Positions 36,568-47,786 of a stretch of DNA of 64,000 bases are shown piece by piece (position 1 is the first letter of the stretch; the number at the start of each line of letters is the position of its first letter). Under the pieces are notes generated by a model, which worked only from the letters and a program-made list of their open reading frames with translations, was not told the origin of the DNA and ran no database searches. The position numbers were made by a program, and so were the translations under genes. The stretch is from the NCBI GenBank assembly GCA_003024175.1, contig MDYQ01000031.1, positions 1 through 64,000 of the forward strand, in the 5' to 3' direction. Origin of the DNA: Planoprotostelium fungivorum. Lineage: Eukaryota; Evosea; Variosea; Cavosteliida; Cavosteliaceae.

Positions 36568-37587
36568 TGGAAAGCCCTTGTGTGAGGGCTGCAAAGCCAA
36601 ATAAATCACTTCTCCTCTTGTACAATTTCAAGAGCTCGTCTCACGTGACTTTTGTTTGCACATGGGACGCGGTAGGTCTCTTTGTGATTGGAGTAAGAGT
36701 GCAATCGAGACATGATCTTCGAATCGATGTTGTACATGGAGACACGCAGTGCGAGAGATCACAAAGAAAGTTGAGTCAGTGACGATGAAGAAATGACTGT
36801 TGACGAGCAGATACCAAAATCAGCAGTGAGGTTCTGATCAGCGAGTCGATAAACAATGTTTAGAATGGATGATGATGGCCTCACACGAATACCAAATTTA
36901 AAATGGTTGAAAGAAAAACGTCCACAGCTCTGGGTGCCAGAACAATCAGAAAGACAGCTTCCTCCATTCGTATTGTTTCATGTATTATCCGCTCAACTCG
37001 GTTCTTGACCTTCCAGGTTCTCCCGCAAATCCGACGAAGAGACCCCGTCAGATTATGTCCCCTCAACAATAAATACACCATTTTCTTTTCCTTTGTTTAT
37101 TTTTCACAGAACATTCCATCGAGCCAGCGCTGGCCTGCCCACGATGCACGATTGAATCACTAAAGATATCTCTTGATTCTTTATTACAACAGCGTGATCC
37201 AGGCACAGGTCCAGGTCCAGAGTCCAGGGAAGGTAGTTGAATGGCTCATCATGCACTGCTCGGTATGCATCGTTCGGCGTCTTTTGGTGTGTCGTTTGGT
37301 GTGCATTGCTTGGGCTGAATCATCTCAGGAGAGGTCTGCCGGTGTCCTGTGGAGGTGTAAATTTTTTAAGTTATAGGCCGTCACGCAGGGGGGAGACCCC
37401 CTACGGTTCCGCGTGGGAGATAATAAGATTCAGTTACCAATACGACGAGAAGTTCGTGAGAAAAGATTGCGAATTTCAGCACAGAACACGAAAACAAAAA
37501 TCCTTCGTGAAAGTTGAAGAACAAACTGAGCGGAGTTAATCATTCACTTCTCTCACAGCACACCAACAGACAATCCAGCGATACAAC
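36568..37587. other. Spacer of about 1 kb without a supported gene
   Basis: Open frames here are short, lack splice support and have no recognisable product. The region contains a Cys/Trp-rich short frame at 37237-37539 that I do not trust, a CAGGTC short repeat near 37200, and the stem-loop at 37382-37415. It also has to hold the promoter of the membrane-protein gene at 37588. Confidence 0.5.
37382..37415 (+). other. Strong two-stem hairpin with GAGA tetraloop
   Basis: CACGC (37382-37386) pairs with GCGTG (37411-37415). Inside it AGGGGG (37387-37392) pairs perfectly with CCCCCT (37397-37402) around a GAGA loop, which fits the stable GNRA tetraloop class. An eight-base bulge, ACGGTTCC, sits on the 3' side. 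It lies about 175 bases upstream of a start codon, so it could be part of a 5' leader or of a separate non-coding RNA. No known RNA family was recognised. Confidence 0.5.
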
Positions 37588-37989
37588 ATGGGTCACTACA
37601 CCACACAGACTGCTGCACCAACACTCATCGATTTAGAGGCAATGGAGAGGGGAGATAAGGACTTCGACTGGGAGAAGTCAGAAAAGCTCTTAAGCTACAA
37701 ACCAGACGACCCAATCACCCGACTGGTCAACAAAGTCCATTTCTGGTCGCATCGTGCCGGGCTGATCGTGATCATGATCTTACTGCTGCCCATCGTCCCC
37801 ATCACTTCGTTCTTGGTCGGCGTCAGTGACATGAGTATCGCCCTATTAGTCCGTCCGTGGATCAACCTGTTGGACCCTCTCTTTGTCAGAATGAATTGGA
37901 AGACGGCCGTCTTCTATACCGTCATCAGCGGCTGCACGATCCTCATGACCGGATTTCTCATCGTGGGAGACATGAACAGGCGTAATTAA
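37588..37989 (+). CDS. Small multi-pass membrane protein, 133 residues
   Basis: This is an intronless frame starting MGHYTTQTAAPTLIDLEAME. A soluble acidic N-terminus is followed by hydrophobic segments HRAGLIVIMILLLPIVPITS (about residues 55-76), a moderately hydrophobic stretch SIALLVRPWINLLDPLFV, and AVFYTVISGCTILMTGFLIV, ending GDMNRRN at 37989. No family was recognised. It is unusual here in having no intron. It probably sits in an internal membrane. Confidence 0.65.
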   Translation: MGHYTTQTAAPTLIDLEAMERGDKDFDWEKSEKLLSYKPDDPITRLVNKVHFWSHRAGLIVIMILLLPIVPITSFLVGVSDMSIALLVRPWINLLDPLFVRMNWKTAVFYTVISGCTILMTGFLIVGDMNRRN

Positions 37990-38251
37990 GATAAAGATAT
38001 AACTATATGATATGTCTCTTTTCACCGTCGTCATCTCAAATTGATCGTCATCGTGATTGGGTGGACAGACTTTCAGTATCATATGGAACATAAAAATCGT
38101 AAAATGACGTACGATAATGACTCATTTCTTCATGTGCTCTCAACAGTCTGTACAGTTGACATATGTAAGGCTGTCACGTCGTCTTCTCCCGACAAACCTA
38201 AAATCAAAATATTCAAGTAGTCCACCATATCACATCACCATCCAGATCCGA

Positions 38252-38448
38252 ATGGACCGCCGCCCACCTTTAAAAGAGAGAAAGTTTGTCTCAGAAGAAG
38301 TCGAACGGGTCATAGAAGAGCTCGGTTAATAGAACCTCTCGAAGAGAATGTGTGGGCGAACGATGACAGAGTGATGCCTCCGACTCCACCTCTCGTGTGG
38401 GAAGCCAAATGGGAATTAGACTCCTTAGCGGCCTTCTTGAAAACTTGA
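38252..38448 (+). CDS. Tiny gene, structure uncertain
   Basis: The ATG at 38252 opens MDRRPPLKERKFVSEEVERV. A second coding-like stretch in another frame (VMPPTPPLVWEAKWELDSL, ending AAFLKT at 38448) suggests an intron between them, but the best donor (GTTAAT) is atypical. The C-terminal fragment faintly recalls small anaphase-promoting-complex subunits. I do not assign it. Confidence 0.3.
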
Positions 38449-38506
38449 ACCAGTGACGGAAAGTGTTTCCAAAAATGAACGTTCACGCATTCTTTTTTTC
38501 TCCTCT

Positions 38507-39491
38507 TTATTTGGCGGGCTCAGTTTCCATGTCTTCTACTTTGACATCGGAGGATGACTCTGAAGTGGCTGCGGGGGCTGCCTCTACCGGCTTCGAGTCC
38601 GACTTCTCATCGGGTTGACTGACGTCCATGCTCTGAACGTCTGAACCCTTCGATGCCTTTCTATCGTCAGTATCTCGACCTTCTTTCGATGTCGTTTGCG
38701 TTCGAATGTGAAAGGATGAGATGTACGCGGTGGAACGTGGATTTTGATGATGATGATGAATGGGATGGTGATCGATCACGGTGATCAAACCGATGTTCTC
38801 TCACTTGAGCAAATTTGTTCTGTTGATCGGCAACTTGAGCGTTGTAATCTTCAGGCGCCAGAATATTCTGAACGCTGCTAACGAGGAGAACCTGCATGTG
38901 TCAGCGTTGCGGTGATCTCCACACACGATCACCTTTTGTAGGGCAAACAGATACTTCTGAGGTGACTTGTAGAGGTTGGGTCGGAGCAGTAACTCTGCGA
39001 TTCTCTGTATTGTGAAGGGCGCGCTACGGATGTCAATGGAGTCGATGCAGGATGGATCACCTGGTGAATTCTTCCAGCGATTGGAAGATTCCCTTCTGTA
39101 ACGATTCGGATTCGGGAGTGGACGGAAAGCCGGCGAAAACCTGGGAGATGTGAGAAGATGGTTCACATTTGGAGATGTGAATCGATAGATGAGATCGGCC
39201 TCTCACGCTGTTCATTCGGTGGGCCAATAGGACCTTAATATGGGCCCATTGGTAACTGTATCGTTGTCAGTCGGTCCGTCTCACATACAAGATACAATTA
39301 CCATAGAAGACCTGTTCCGGCCAATTGTTCTAATATGAGCGATAACTCTGGGGTCAGAGTCTTGTTCGTGTTCGTTTCGGAAGAGAAGTCTGATGGAAAT
39401 CAGGAAAGGCGTCCAATCATACGACATCACCGGTCAGCAACTTGTCCAGATCTGCAGAATAGAGGAGAGGATTTGCAACTTGAGCAGTCAT
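38507..39491 (-). CDS. PPP4R2: Protein phosphatase 4 regulatory subunit 2 (PPP4R2-like)
   Basis: The start is MTAQVANPLLYSADLDKLLT at 39491. Exons then give PELSLILEQLAGTGLLWYQW, HIKVLLAHRMNS, FAGFPSTPESESLQKGIFQS and the family hallmark SAPFTIQRIAELLLRPNLYK, matching PPFTIQRLCELL in PPP4R2. QKYLFALQKV and LLVSSVQNILAPEDYNAQVA follow. The C-terminus is an acidic disordered tail (SSSDVKVEDMETEPAK) ending at 38507. The subunit targets the PP4 catalytic subunit in the nucleus, with roles in DNA-damage response and centrosomes in animals. The gene is compact, with short introns between each block. Confidence 0.8.
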
Positions 39492-39630
39492 GACGTGTGG
39501 TTCAACGATCGAGCGATGTGATTCGCGTCTCTAGGAATTAACTTTTCATAAAAAAAATTTGGAAGTTTCGAGGTCTTCACGTCCTCTCCTTCCCTCTATT
39601 TATCAAAATTGTTCTCATCGTCTATGGACA

Positions 39631-40180
39631 TTAGTACTCTTGCAGCTCGTCGACCATCTTCCTGTGTCGTTGCAACCGACTGGACACCTTCTTCCTAGTA
39701 AGTCCCAGCAGATCGACCCCCTCGGCCATGTCATTCATCTTCTGAAAGACCTCCATCGCTGTCGGTCGATTCGTTTCCACCTCCTGAGATGGGGTTTAGG
39801 GCGGAAGGTTGTGACATTGCATGACATCATCAACGCCTCACCTGAAGAGCCCGCAGAAAGAGATCATCTAAAGCTTTCGTCCACACGAACCGAGAAGATG
39901 GGTCTGGACTTGATGGGTCGTGATGCTCTGTCAACAACGAACTCTGCATCATGATTGGGGGAGGAGGGGACAAGGCATCCACTAGAGTCTTCTCGAACGT
40001 CCTCTGTATGTCTTCCCCTGCTACCGGAATGATGTGATGGACGGTAATCGGCGTGGGATGATGTTGACCAGATGGAAGCCACTACCATCGTTAGAGATGC
40101 CACTGACGGTGCCTCACTTGTGAGCAACACGAGCAGTACGTTCTATTCTTTCTCTCATCTAACGATGAGCCGCCTCGCAT
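39631..40180 (-). CDS. GARP/SHAQKYF-like Myb DNA-binding protein
   Basis: The start MRGGSSLDERKNRTYCSCC at 40180 is joined across a short intron to WLPSGQHHPTPITVHHIIP, then IQRTFEKTLVDALSPPPP. The C-terminal 75 residues, split by one intron, carry the domain: RFVWTKALDDLFLRALQEV, then MNDMAEGVDLLGLTRKKVSS and RLQRHRKMVDELQEY. This follows plant GARP domains: VWT-x-x-LH-x-x-F-x-x-A, then MNV-x-GLTRENVASHLQKYR. It would bind DNA as a single Myb-like three-helix unit in the nucleus. The Cys pair near the N-terminus (CSCC) is of unknown meaning. The family assignment rests on pattern and spacing only. Confidence 0.68.
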
Positions 40181-40289
40181 GTAATTCGTCTTTCGTTCTA
40201 TCTGGTGCCAGACTTGCTGCCATGTGATGACCTCACTTTTGAGCAGAGATATAAACCCTTCCCGTTTAGGTAAAAAGATATCTCGTGTT

Positions 40290-41461
40290 CTACAGTTTTA
40301 TCGAGACCAGCAGCAACAGACTGAAACTGACGTTGTGAAACGAAGTCCTCTCCAGTAGATCGAATGGGATGACATTCTTAAAGGACAAGACGGTATGGGT
40401 GCTCTTCTTCTCTGGTGCAGCCGACAAGAGCATGGTGAGCGTCTTTAGATTCCCTGGAACAAAGAGGGCCAACAAGACGACGCAGCTGTAGGACGGAAGA
40501 GATCCGATGCTGCTGAGATACAACACGGTGGCGTACTGACCGAGCATAGACAGTAAGGTGACTCTCGTTTTAAGAGGTGAGCCTATGAATGTCAGATTGA
40601 GTGGGCTTACGATCCGAATTCTCACTCGTGCCGCTCTGCATTTGGACTGGAACGATCTTCAGTGAAGAGGCAAAATCTGGACACGGTTAGTAAGAAACAC
40701 GAGAGATATACGCTTCGAGTTACGTCTGTGGATGTCGAGACGCACCAGATGGAGGCCTCGTGAAAGTAGTTCGATCGATGGTCTCCCCGATCTGATCGGC
40801 GACGGCACCCAAAATGACGGGGACGCAGCGAACGAAGGCGGTGAGATGGAAGGTGTTGTCAATGTGAGCTGCCTCCCAGACGGCGACGAGACTCCACAAG
40901 AAGTTGCCCGAGATGGAGTTGTCTGTCCTGAGGGAGAGAAAGGCCAAGAAGAAGGGGACCAGGGAGTAAGCGAGAGCCAGGCCCGACAGATGCAGAATGA
41001 AGACGAGGCATACGACGGATAATGCGTTGAGGAAGATGTAATGGAAGAACTGTTGCTCTGTGGCGATGGATAATGGATGTTGTGAGCCGTAGATGTTGGG
41101 TCGCTCGACTGCCTTCCAGCAGACCCAATCGTGAACGAGATTTTGAAGGGAGTGGGATAGACATAATGTCACACCCAATAAGATCCATACCTATATCACA
41201 TTGATAGGGTGCCTCTAAACAAGATATGATACAGATGTGTCACATCTAAATCATGATTGATCTCACTTTGATGTCTATGTTAATCTCGGGATGTGAAGGA
41301 TTCGTAGATGCCAAAGCCCCTGCGACAGCTGTGGCCACCGCTGTGGTCGAGACGTGTCGCAATCGGGATAGCACCGACCAGCGTGCAAGAGGAGACCATT
41401 TGCTGGTGTTGAAGTTGCTTGATGGTATGACGCCTCGAAAAGAAGCGAACCAGCTGCTCAT
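40290..41461 (-). CDS. Multi-pass membrane protein, unrecognised
   Basis: The start is probably MSSWFASFRGVIPSSNFNTS at 41461 (another Met lies upstream at 41515), a basic Ser-rich leader that could be a targeting peptide. After an intron of about 75 bases it reads WILLGVTLCLSHSLQNLVHD, then hydrophobic spans FFHYIFLNALSVVCLVFILH, LSGLALAYSLVPFFLAFLSL and FVRCVPVILGAVADQIG. Later exons add RVTLLSMLGQYATVLYLSSI, CVVLLALFVPGNLKTLTMLL and SFSLLLLVSIKL, ending at 40290. There are about six spans. No family was recognised. Confidence 0.6.
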
Positions 41462-41928
41462 GGATGGATATGTGTCGTGATGTGATGATCTGTGAATATT
41501 TTGAGAAACTTCCATGCACCATTTGAATTTTGAATCACCATCTCTTATTAGTCAGCGTTGAGAGCGTCGCCATCCAACTCCATTCCAATCAACAAGAGCA
41601 CCCACTTCAGACCTATAGACGAGAGGTAAACGGCAAAATTGGTCAAATAATGAGGCGCTCATTTTATATTCGGACTTTCACCCAATGTGGGAAGCTCTAT
41701 TTGCGTGCCAAGTTAGCCTCCAGCTGCTACCACATATAGTTCTACTGTTGAGATTTACGTGTACAATGAAAGGGCTCGTTCTCGTCGTGTTGCACACGCC
41801 ACGATAATGGATTATAACCCAGCCCCGAGAACCTTAAGTCTGGGGCAACCGGGGAACCAACGAATTTAGAAATCGGGTCTGTGAGATAAGAAATATATTT
41901 TGAATACTATTCAGATACACAAGATGAG
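41462..41928. other. Divergent spacer
   Basis: It lies between two divergent start codons and should contain both promoters. No supported gene is present. Confidence 0.5.
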
Positions 41929-43775
41929 ATGAGCAGCCTCCACTTGAGATGGTTCAGCTTCTGCTTCTATTGGTCGTTCGCCCACGCTTACATTGGGTAT
42001 AATAACTATCCGGCTCTGTCTTCGTGGTATACCACGGCCTCTACATTTGGATTCGATGAGGGTGGAACAGCTGCCGTCTATGTATCTGTAGACGTTTCGA
42101 ATACTACGCACGTGAGCATCCAGCTCTGCAATTCCACCGAATATGATGCGGTGGTCAACAGTGCATATCGCTACCGAAGTGAAGCTCAGTGTTTACCTTA
42201 TCCATGTTCTATGGGAGCAGTAGCCAGGTGAAAGACGCTCAGATGTAGGTCAGTTGATGTTTCGTGCAGAGGAAGTAATACCTTCACCATTCCTTCGAGA
42301 GATGTCTATTCTCTCGTTCTGGTCAATTGCGGAAAGGCCATCAGTGAGACATCAGCGTTTTAAGATGCAAGCTCTTAACATCACAGGTCTAAACATGAAT
42401 TATACATTCAGCAACCCGAATGGCTGCGCGTTGAACTATGGTTATTGCCCGATGCCTCTGTTATCAACCATCTGCTGGGTCGGGTGGATCGTAGTGATGG
42501 CTGCGTGGCTGGCGGCTGAGATACACATGAGGCTCTATTCTACGGATATGCAGTGGACGCATATACACAGCGCGATTTTCGTCATGATCCTTCTTCGAGT
42601 GTCGTCCAATCTCAATGCGACCATATATTGGATGTCTCTGCAGGTGATGACATTTGATGCAAACTTGGCAGATCTGAAATCCACCAGAAATCGAATGCAT
42701 CTCTGGACGTCGTCAGCTACGCATCAGAGGTGATCAGCTGCGTGTCCGAAGCTTACTTTTTTGGAATGCTTCTCGTGATCGCCAGGGGTTGGCTCATCAT
42801 CCGATCGGGTGTGTCTCATTAAACAAAGTGAAAAGATCCCATCTTCTGACTCAAACAGTCGTCAAGACACCAGAGATAAGAGTCATCGCCTTCGCTTCGG
42901 CCATTCTCTTAGGTACCTCCCTCTTCTTCACCTTCTACAAGACAAATTATTTCTTCTTGGAGTTGATTGTCCTCTACTTCTTCATCCTCCCAAAGTTGGT
43001 TGCCTCCATCGCTAGAAGCCGACGTCTCATCGCCTTGCACATCAGGGTCATCGAGAGCACGTCTTTTCTCCCAGAGGTGAAAGAGAATCGTTCCCATCCA
43101 CATCTTAATCCATCACCTGCTGAATCGATTCTCCAGATCACACGCAACGCCCACGGTATGTCACTAGACCATATCCCCGCTATGTTGAAGAAGTACAACA
43201 TGTTTGGCTACTTTCGATTGGGCATCATTGCCTTCTTTACCCTCTATCTCGGTTCAGTGGGAGTGCATCTCTTTACACCTTGGTACGCCGCGTGGATCGT
43301 TTATTTATTTTCGGAAGGTGAAAACGGCGTCACCGTCCTCTCTCTGACTCGGTCATCAGCCATCATGTTGCTCATGATCGTCTTTCTATCCTTCCTCTTA
43401 TCTCCTCGCCAGTGGATCATCTTCACCCCTCCTTACATCGTTAGCAACAATGGAGTCCTCCCGTTTAAATTAGAAGACGATGGCGATGACGATCAGACGC
43501 CGCTGTCGGACATCATGGTCATCGAATATCCTCACAACATATCGTGAGTGGTACCATCCCAACGACCGATTTTCGCTGACTTTTCCAGTCCCTTCACAGA
43601 CTACGACAATGCGTGTACGCCGGGGTCACTGCCGGACGGTGATCGGACATTGAATCATTCACCGAATCGTTTTCCCATCGCCTTCGCCATACCCGAGACG
43701 TTGCTGAGCAACGAGGCTGTCACGGCACCCGAGCTGATGGAAACGGAGCTCATCGTAAGCACACCTTACACCTGA
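41929..43775 (+). CDS. GOST-type seven-transmembrane protein (TMEM87/GPR107/GPR180-like)
   Basis: The start is MSSLHLRWFSFCFYWSFAHA at 41929, a signal peptide. A luminal domain with Cys and N-glycosylation sites follows (VDVSNTTHVSIQLCNSTEYD; NITGLNMNYTFSNPNGC). Seven hydrophobic spans come next, including STICWVGWIVVMAAWLAAEI, HIHSAIFVMILLRVSSNLNA, AYFFGMLLVIARGWLIIRSG, VIAFASAILLGTSLFFTFYK, FFLELIVLYFFILPKLVASI, FRLGIIAFFTLYLGSVGVHL and AIMLLMIVFLSFLLSPRQWI. A cytosolic tail ends at 43775. A luminal domain plus seven spans, with conserved Trp/Arg near GWLIIRSG, fits the Golgi/endosomal GOST family. The exact subfamily is not settled. Confidence 0.65.
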
Positions 43776-43911
43776 TGATGCTACGGAGAATTTTCTGAGA
43801 AAAGTCATGATGTACGGCGTAGGCGGCGAAATTTCGCGCGAATAAATTCTTCCGGTGGTTTATTTTTCCGTATGTACAGGCCGTTTCGGCGCCATGTTTA
43901 AAATTCAAATT

Positions 43912-45882
43912 TCAATCTTCCTGTCGATCGTTGATGGCATCGTATGTCCTCTGCAGCCTCGGTGACGTCATCAGAGGTGTCTCCACGATCGGCTGCCCGT
44001 AATCCTAAATTTCCGTCAATTTTCCACCGTCACAACGCCTCACCCTCTCGGCTATGATGTCATAGTATGGCCTTACACTTCTCTCCCTCTTTCTCATCTG
44101 AAAAACTCTGTGGATGACACAGAGTAGGGCAGTCGTAATTACGCACGGCACGCCGATCATGAGAGACAGAGGCATGACCCAAACGGGCACCCGATCGCAG
44201 CCCTCTCTGCCGTCGGGGCAGAATTCTGCGAAACTTCAGTCGAATTTCGGTGAATTTTCTCACTCGTGAGGTTGACTCGGAGGAGGACTCCGTTCTCGGC
44301 GGCGATGAAGGCTACGTCACCGTTGTAGATCTTCGCTGCGGCTAAATTTGGCATCGAATCGGCATCGTAATCGGTCTTGGGAGCGTAATGTTGTTTCAAG
44401 AGGGTCATCTCACTCGAATTCATCTTTCCCGCCAAATCGAATTGTATCTACAACGATCAATATCATCGGAATGAAACGCAGGGAGGAACAGAATAGAATA
44501 AAATAGAATAAAATACCAGCTCGGCACCGTGAGTGTAGATGAAAGAGGATTCGTTGGTTGACAAGTGTCCGGCGAATTCACGCGAAGAGAATTGGATCTG
44601 GTCGACGATGGTGAGATTTTCGGTCAGTAAGCGGTACAGTGTCATGCTTCTGTCGTCAGACCAGTGTTTCCCCCTCTCAGAATCGTCGACAAAGAGGGCG
44701 AGGAGGTAATGGTCTCTGTGTGTGAACAAAGCTTTCATCTGTATATACACATGAGAAATGAAATGATGAGAAGTGAAGGGATGAAAAGTAAAACGATAAA
44801 AATGAGACGAAGAAAAAATATTTCACGATAAAAAATAATAATCTCACGAGAGAACTTTTTCTTGGAATAATCTGTCGATTACTGTCCTCATCCTGTTGGA
44901 ATTCCACCCAGGGCCAAGTCTGATAGATCGTCGTGTGATTCACTCTCTCGTCTGATGCTTCTACGACATACAACGTCCCCGTATTTCGATTGTGCGCAAA
45001 TATGTGAACTCGAGGGGAGATCTTGATCTACAATGCGTCAATTCGTATCGAAATTTCGACGAGATTTCGCTCACTCCATTGCAGGGGAGTACGGGTTTCG
45101 CATCTCGCGGGGAGAAGCTGCCGAGAGGGATCTGAACGATGGTGCCATTATAGAGGAGGAGGTAGATGATGTCCCTCTTCAAATCGACGGCTCCTCTCGA
45201 TACCTTGTCTTCTGTGCACAGGTCAGGGGAGATGATGGATCATGATCATCATCACGTGAGTCGTAGCGTTGGTAGTGTCCAGATTGGATGTGAACTCGAA
45301 ATATACCTCCACTTTCACTTAGAAGATAGACGTATTCCCGCAGATCTGTCGTAGTGAGTGGATGTCGGAATGGTATATGGACCCACCGACATCGAATGGG
45401 AGGAGATGTTCACTTGAAAATCTCTCCGTTAAATTGTTAAGATGATAGATTTGTGAAATCTGACGAGTTTCAGAATGATTCTTAGATGGATGGAAATGAT
45501 GAAATAGAGACCTTCAGTGATTCCATATCCATACGAACTAAGATCTGTTTCGAGTCCAACCGATTCGTACAAGTGTAATCACGAGGGCAGACTACATATC
45601 TCATAGACAGAAACCCGGATCCGTTATAAAAGGCGATTGCATTCGTGTGTACTCCGTTGGGTAGTCTGTGACGACATCAGACCATGCATTTATACTCATA
45701 ATATACATGATATGAATCTCGTAAGAACACGATCGAGAGTCGCCCACTCACTGAAAAATCTCGTATGTATCAGTCGACCAGATGGATTCTCCATATTCGT
45801 CGCCGATTCGAAGTCGTCCATCGACATAATCGCTCTCCACCGTGTTGATCCACAGCGCGATGACCAATAGAAACACCGACAT
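43912..45882 (-). CDS. Type I membrane protein with large ectodomain, unrecognised
   Basis: The start MSVFLLVIALWINTVESDYV at 45882 is a signal peptide. The ectodomain exons are beta-rich (YVVCPRDYTCTNRLDSKQIL; DIIYLLLYNGTIVQIPLG; NTGTLYVVEASDERVNHTTI; MKALFTHRDHYLLALFVDDS; GDVAFIAAENGVLLRVNL), which suggests a beta-propeller-like fold. A single span VWVMPLSLMIGVPCVITTAL is followed by a basic cytosolic segment HRVFQMRKRERSVRPYYDII, and a last exon DYGQPIVETPLMTSPRLQRT ends at 43912. No named family was recognised; the propeller idea is inference from repeated short strands. Confidence 0.55.
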
Positions 45883-46231
45883 TAGACCATGAGAGACTGG
45901 AAGATGGTTGCCGTTGGTGGACTGAGAACGAGAAGATGGACCATCGAATTCGCAGAAAATCCGGATTCTAAACTCGCGATCCAAGGATCTGATGATCGCA
46001 CCTCTATGCCTATGCTCGTGACTCTGCTCGAGCGATACAATATGCAGTACGGATGTTGGACTATTGCAACAAAGGAGCGACAACCAAAGAGCAGTACATG
46101 GAGGTTATCACTAAGATCGTTTTCAAAGGATATCCTCTTGACTTTATAGCAGTTTGGATCAGCACGGTGAAGTGATGCTGATCGTCCTTATAACAAGTGA
46201 GCAGCATCAGGAATTGTGAAATTCAGGGAAA

Positions 46232-47730
46232 ATGGAGTTTTGGTGGAGACGTTTTTTCAATGAATTATACACGTCTACAAATACTAATGCCACACTGACA
46301 ACACGCAACACCATGAGCTGGGCTCTGCACCCCGTCAGACAACTGAGAACGCAGAGAGAAGATACAGATGTGATGAAGAAACCGAAAGAGGACAGATGGT
46401 TGGAGCTGCTGAATCGTGTGCGATTCACAACCACAAAGACCGACGACAAACCGAGAGACAAGTTGGCCAGAGCACGGTGGCGACGAGCCATGTTTATCAT
46501 CAAGCGGATGCAAGCAGCCAATCTTCTTTTGACACCAGTGGGGGGAGGTAAATTGAGACATCCGTCGATACGATTACTCACCAAGGTGATGTCCACTTTC
46601 ACCGACGTCTCTGACTATCTTTAGGATATGGACACTGGATATTGGTTAGAGCTCATCGATCCAGCCCATCGATATGGAAGTAATCTCAAGTACTATCACT
46701 CTGTCTGGAAGGATTCTGACACGAAACAAAACTTTTTCTATTGGTTGGACTTTGGAGAAGGGTGGGACTGTAACATTATCGTCATCACTTACGCTCACCA
46801 TCTTCCAGGAAGAACTTGGAAATTCCAGAATGCAGTCGAGAACAGTTGAACCGAGAGAAGATCGTCTATCTCAACGCAGAACAGAGGAAACATTATCTGA
46901 CCTCATTCAAGAACGGCAGAATCGTCTGGAAGTTAACTGGACAGCCCGTCACAACCGACAATAAGAACAAGGTGATGGACGATCTCTCTTGTGATGATGA
47001 AATGATTGACATCCATCCAGGAAGAGATACGAGAAGATTATCCCATCATCACGGATTACCTCGACGAAACATCCTCTTCAGGATATCATGTTCAAGGCAA
47101 AGCCACTATACCTCGAGTGAAGAAGGTGAGACCGATCGATCCGTTCATCATCTTCTAATTTTCTCAGTGTCTGCACCTCAACGTCGTTGCTCTCATCGAG
47201 AAAGCCCTGAGGAAATCTCCCATACAAAAGAACGCGTGAGTTGTAGATCGATGACGTCGAGTGACGTCACACAGTTGGATGTTCGTCACAGACAGCCAAT
47301 TCAACTTGTACGTGGGAGCAAAAGAGGCGGGAAAATTTCAACACACGAGTTTCCTGGCGGGAGGCAGGGTGACCTGTGCAGGTGAACGAGATATTTCGTG
47401 GAAGATTCTGAACCCATCAGGCCTGATTCAGATCAAAGAGGGTATTTTGATGTCGCTAGCTCCTCTATCTGGTCATTACAAGTGCAGCAGCAAGCACTTC
47501 GAGTTGTTTGTAAATAAATTAGAAGAGAGGGGAGTCAACACGACACACGTCAAGGTGAGTTCCATCCGATGATCGTGACGACTGACGCGTTGTAGATCGA
47601 CTGGTCGCTGAGGCTGTTGAAAGGGTTAGGTAAGGAGGCTTACCATGTAGAGAGGTGCTGACATTGCACAGAGATGATGAAACGATGGAAGAACAAGAAG
47701 AGAGAGAAGATGAAAGGCAAGACGAAATAA
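46232..47730 (+). CDS. IQM-like (plant IQ-motif calmodulin-binding family) protein
   Basis: The start is MEFWWRRFFNELYTSTNTNA at 46232. An Arg/Lys-rich helix ARARWRRAMFIIKRMQAANL could be an IQ-like calmodulin site. The core matches plant IQM proteins in order: YWLELIDPAHRYGSNLKYYH, NFFYWLDFGEG, IVYLNAEQRKHYLTSFKNGR, WMFVTDSQFNLYVGAKEAGK, FQHTSFLAGGRVTCAG, LAPLSGHYKCSSKHFELFVN, KLEERGVNTTHVKIDW. A Lys-rich tail, RWKNKKREKMKGKTK, ends at 47730 if the intron after LLKGL is used. In plants IQM proteins bind calmodulin independently of Ca2+; the role in a protist is unknown. The stop overlaps AATAAA. Confidence 0.75.
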
Positions 47731-47770
47731 ATGTGGAATCGAAACGACGCATCTCGGTTTTATATATCGC

Positions 47771-47786
47771 TCTACAACGTTGTAGA
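47771..47786. repeat. Palindrome TCTACAACGTTGTAGA
   Basis: The exception to the intronic rule: it sits at the apparent 3' end of the PPR gene, where its TAG forms the stop codon on the minus strand, 41 bases from the end of the IQM gene. Confidence 0.85.

Noticed and set aside
36516-36782. Open frame continuing after the kinase exons
   Set aside because: It is not in the phase of the preceding exon and has no recognisable domain.
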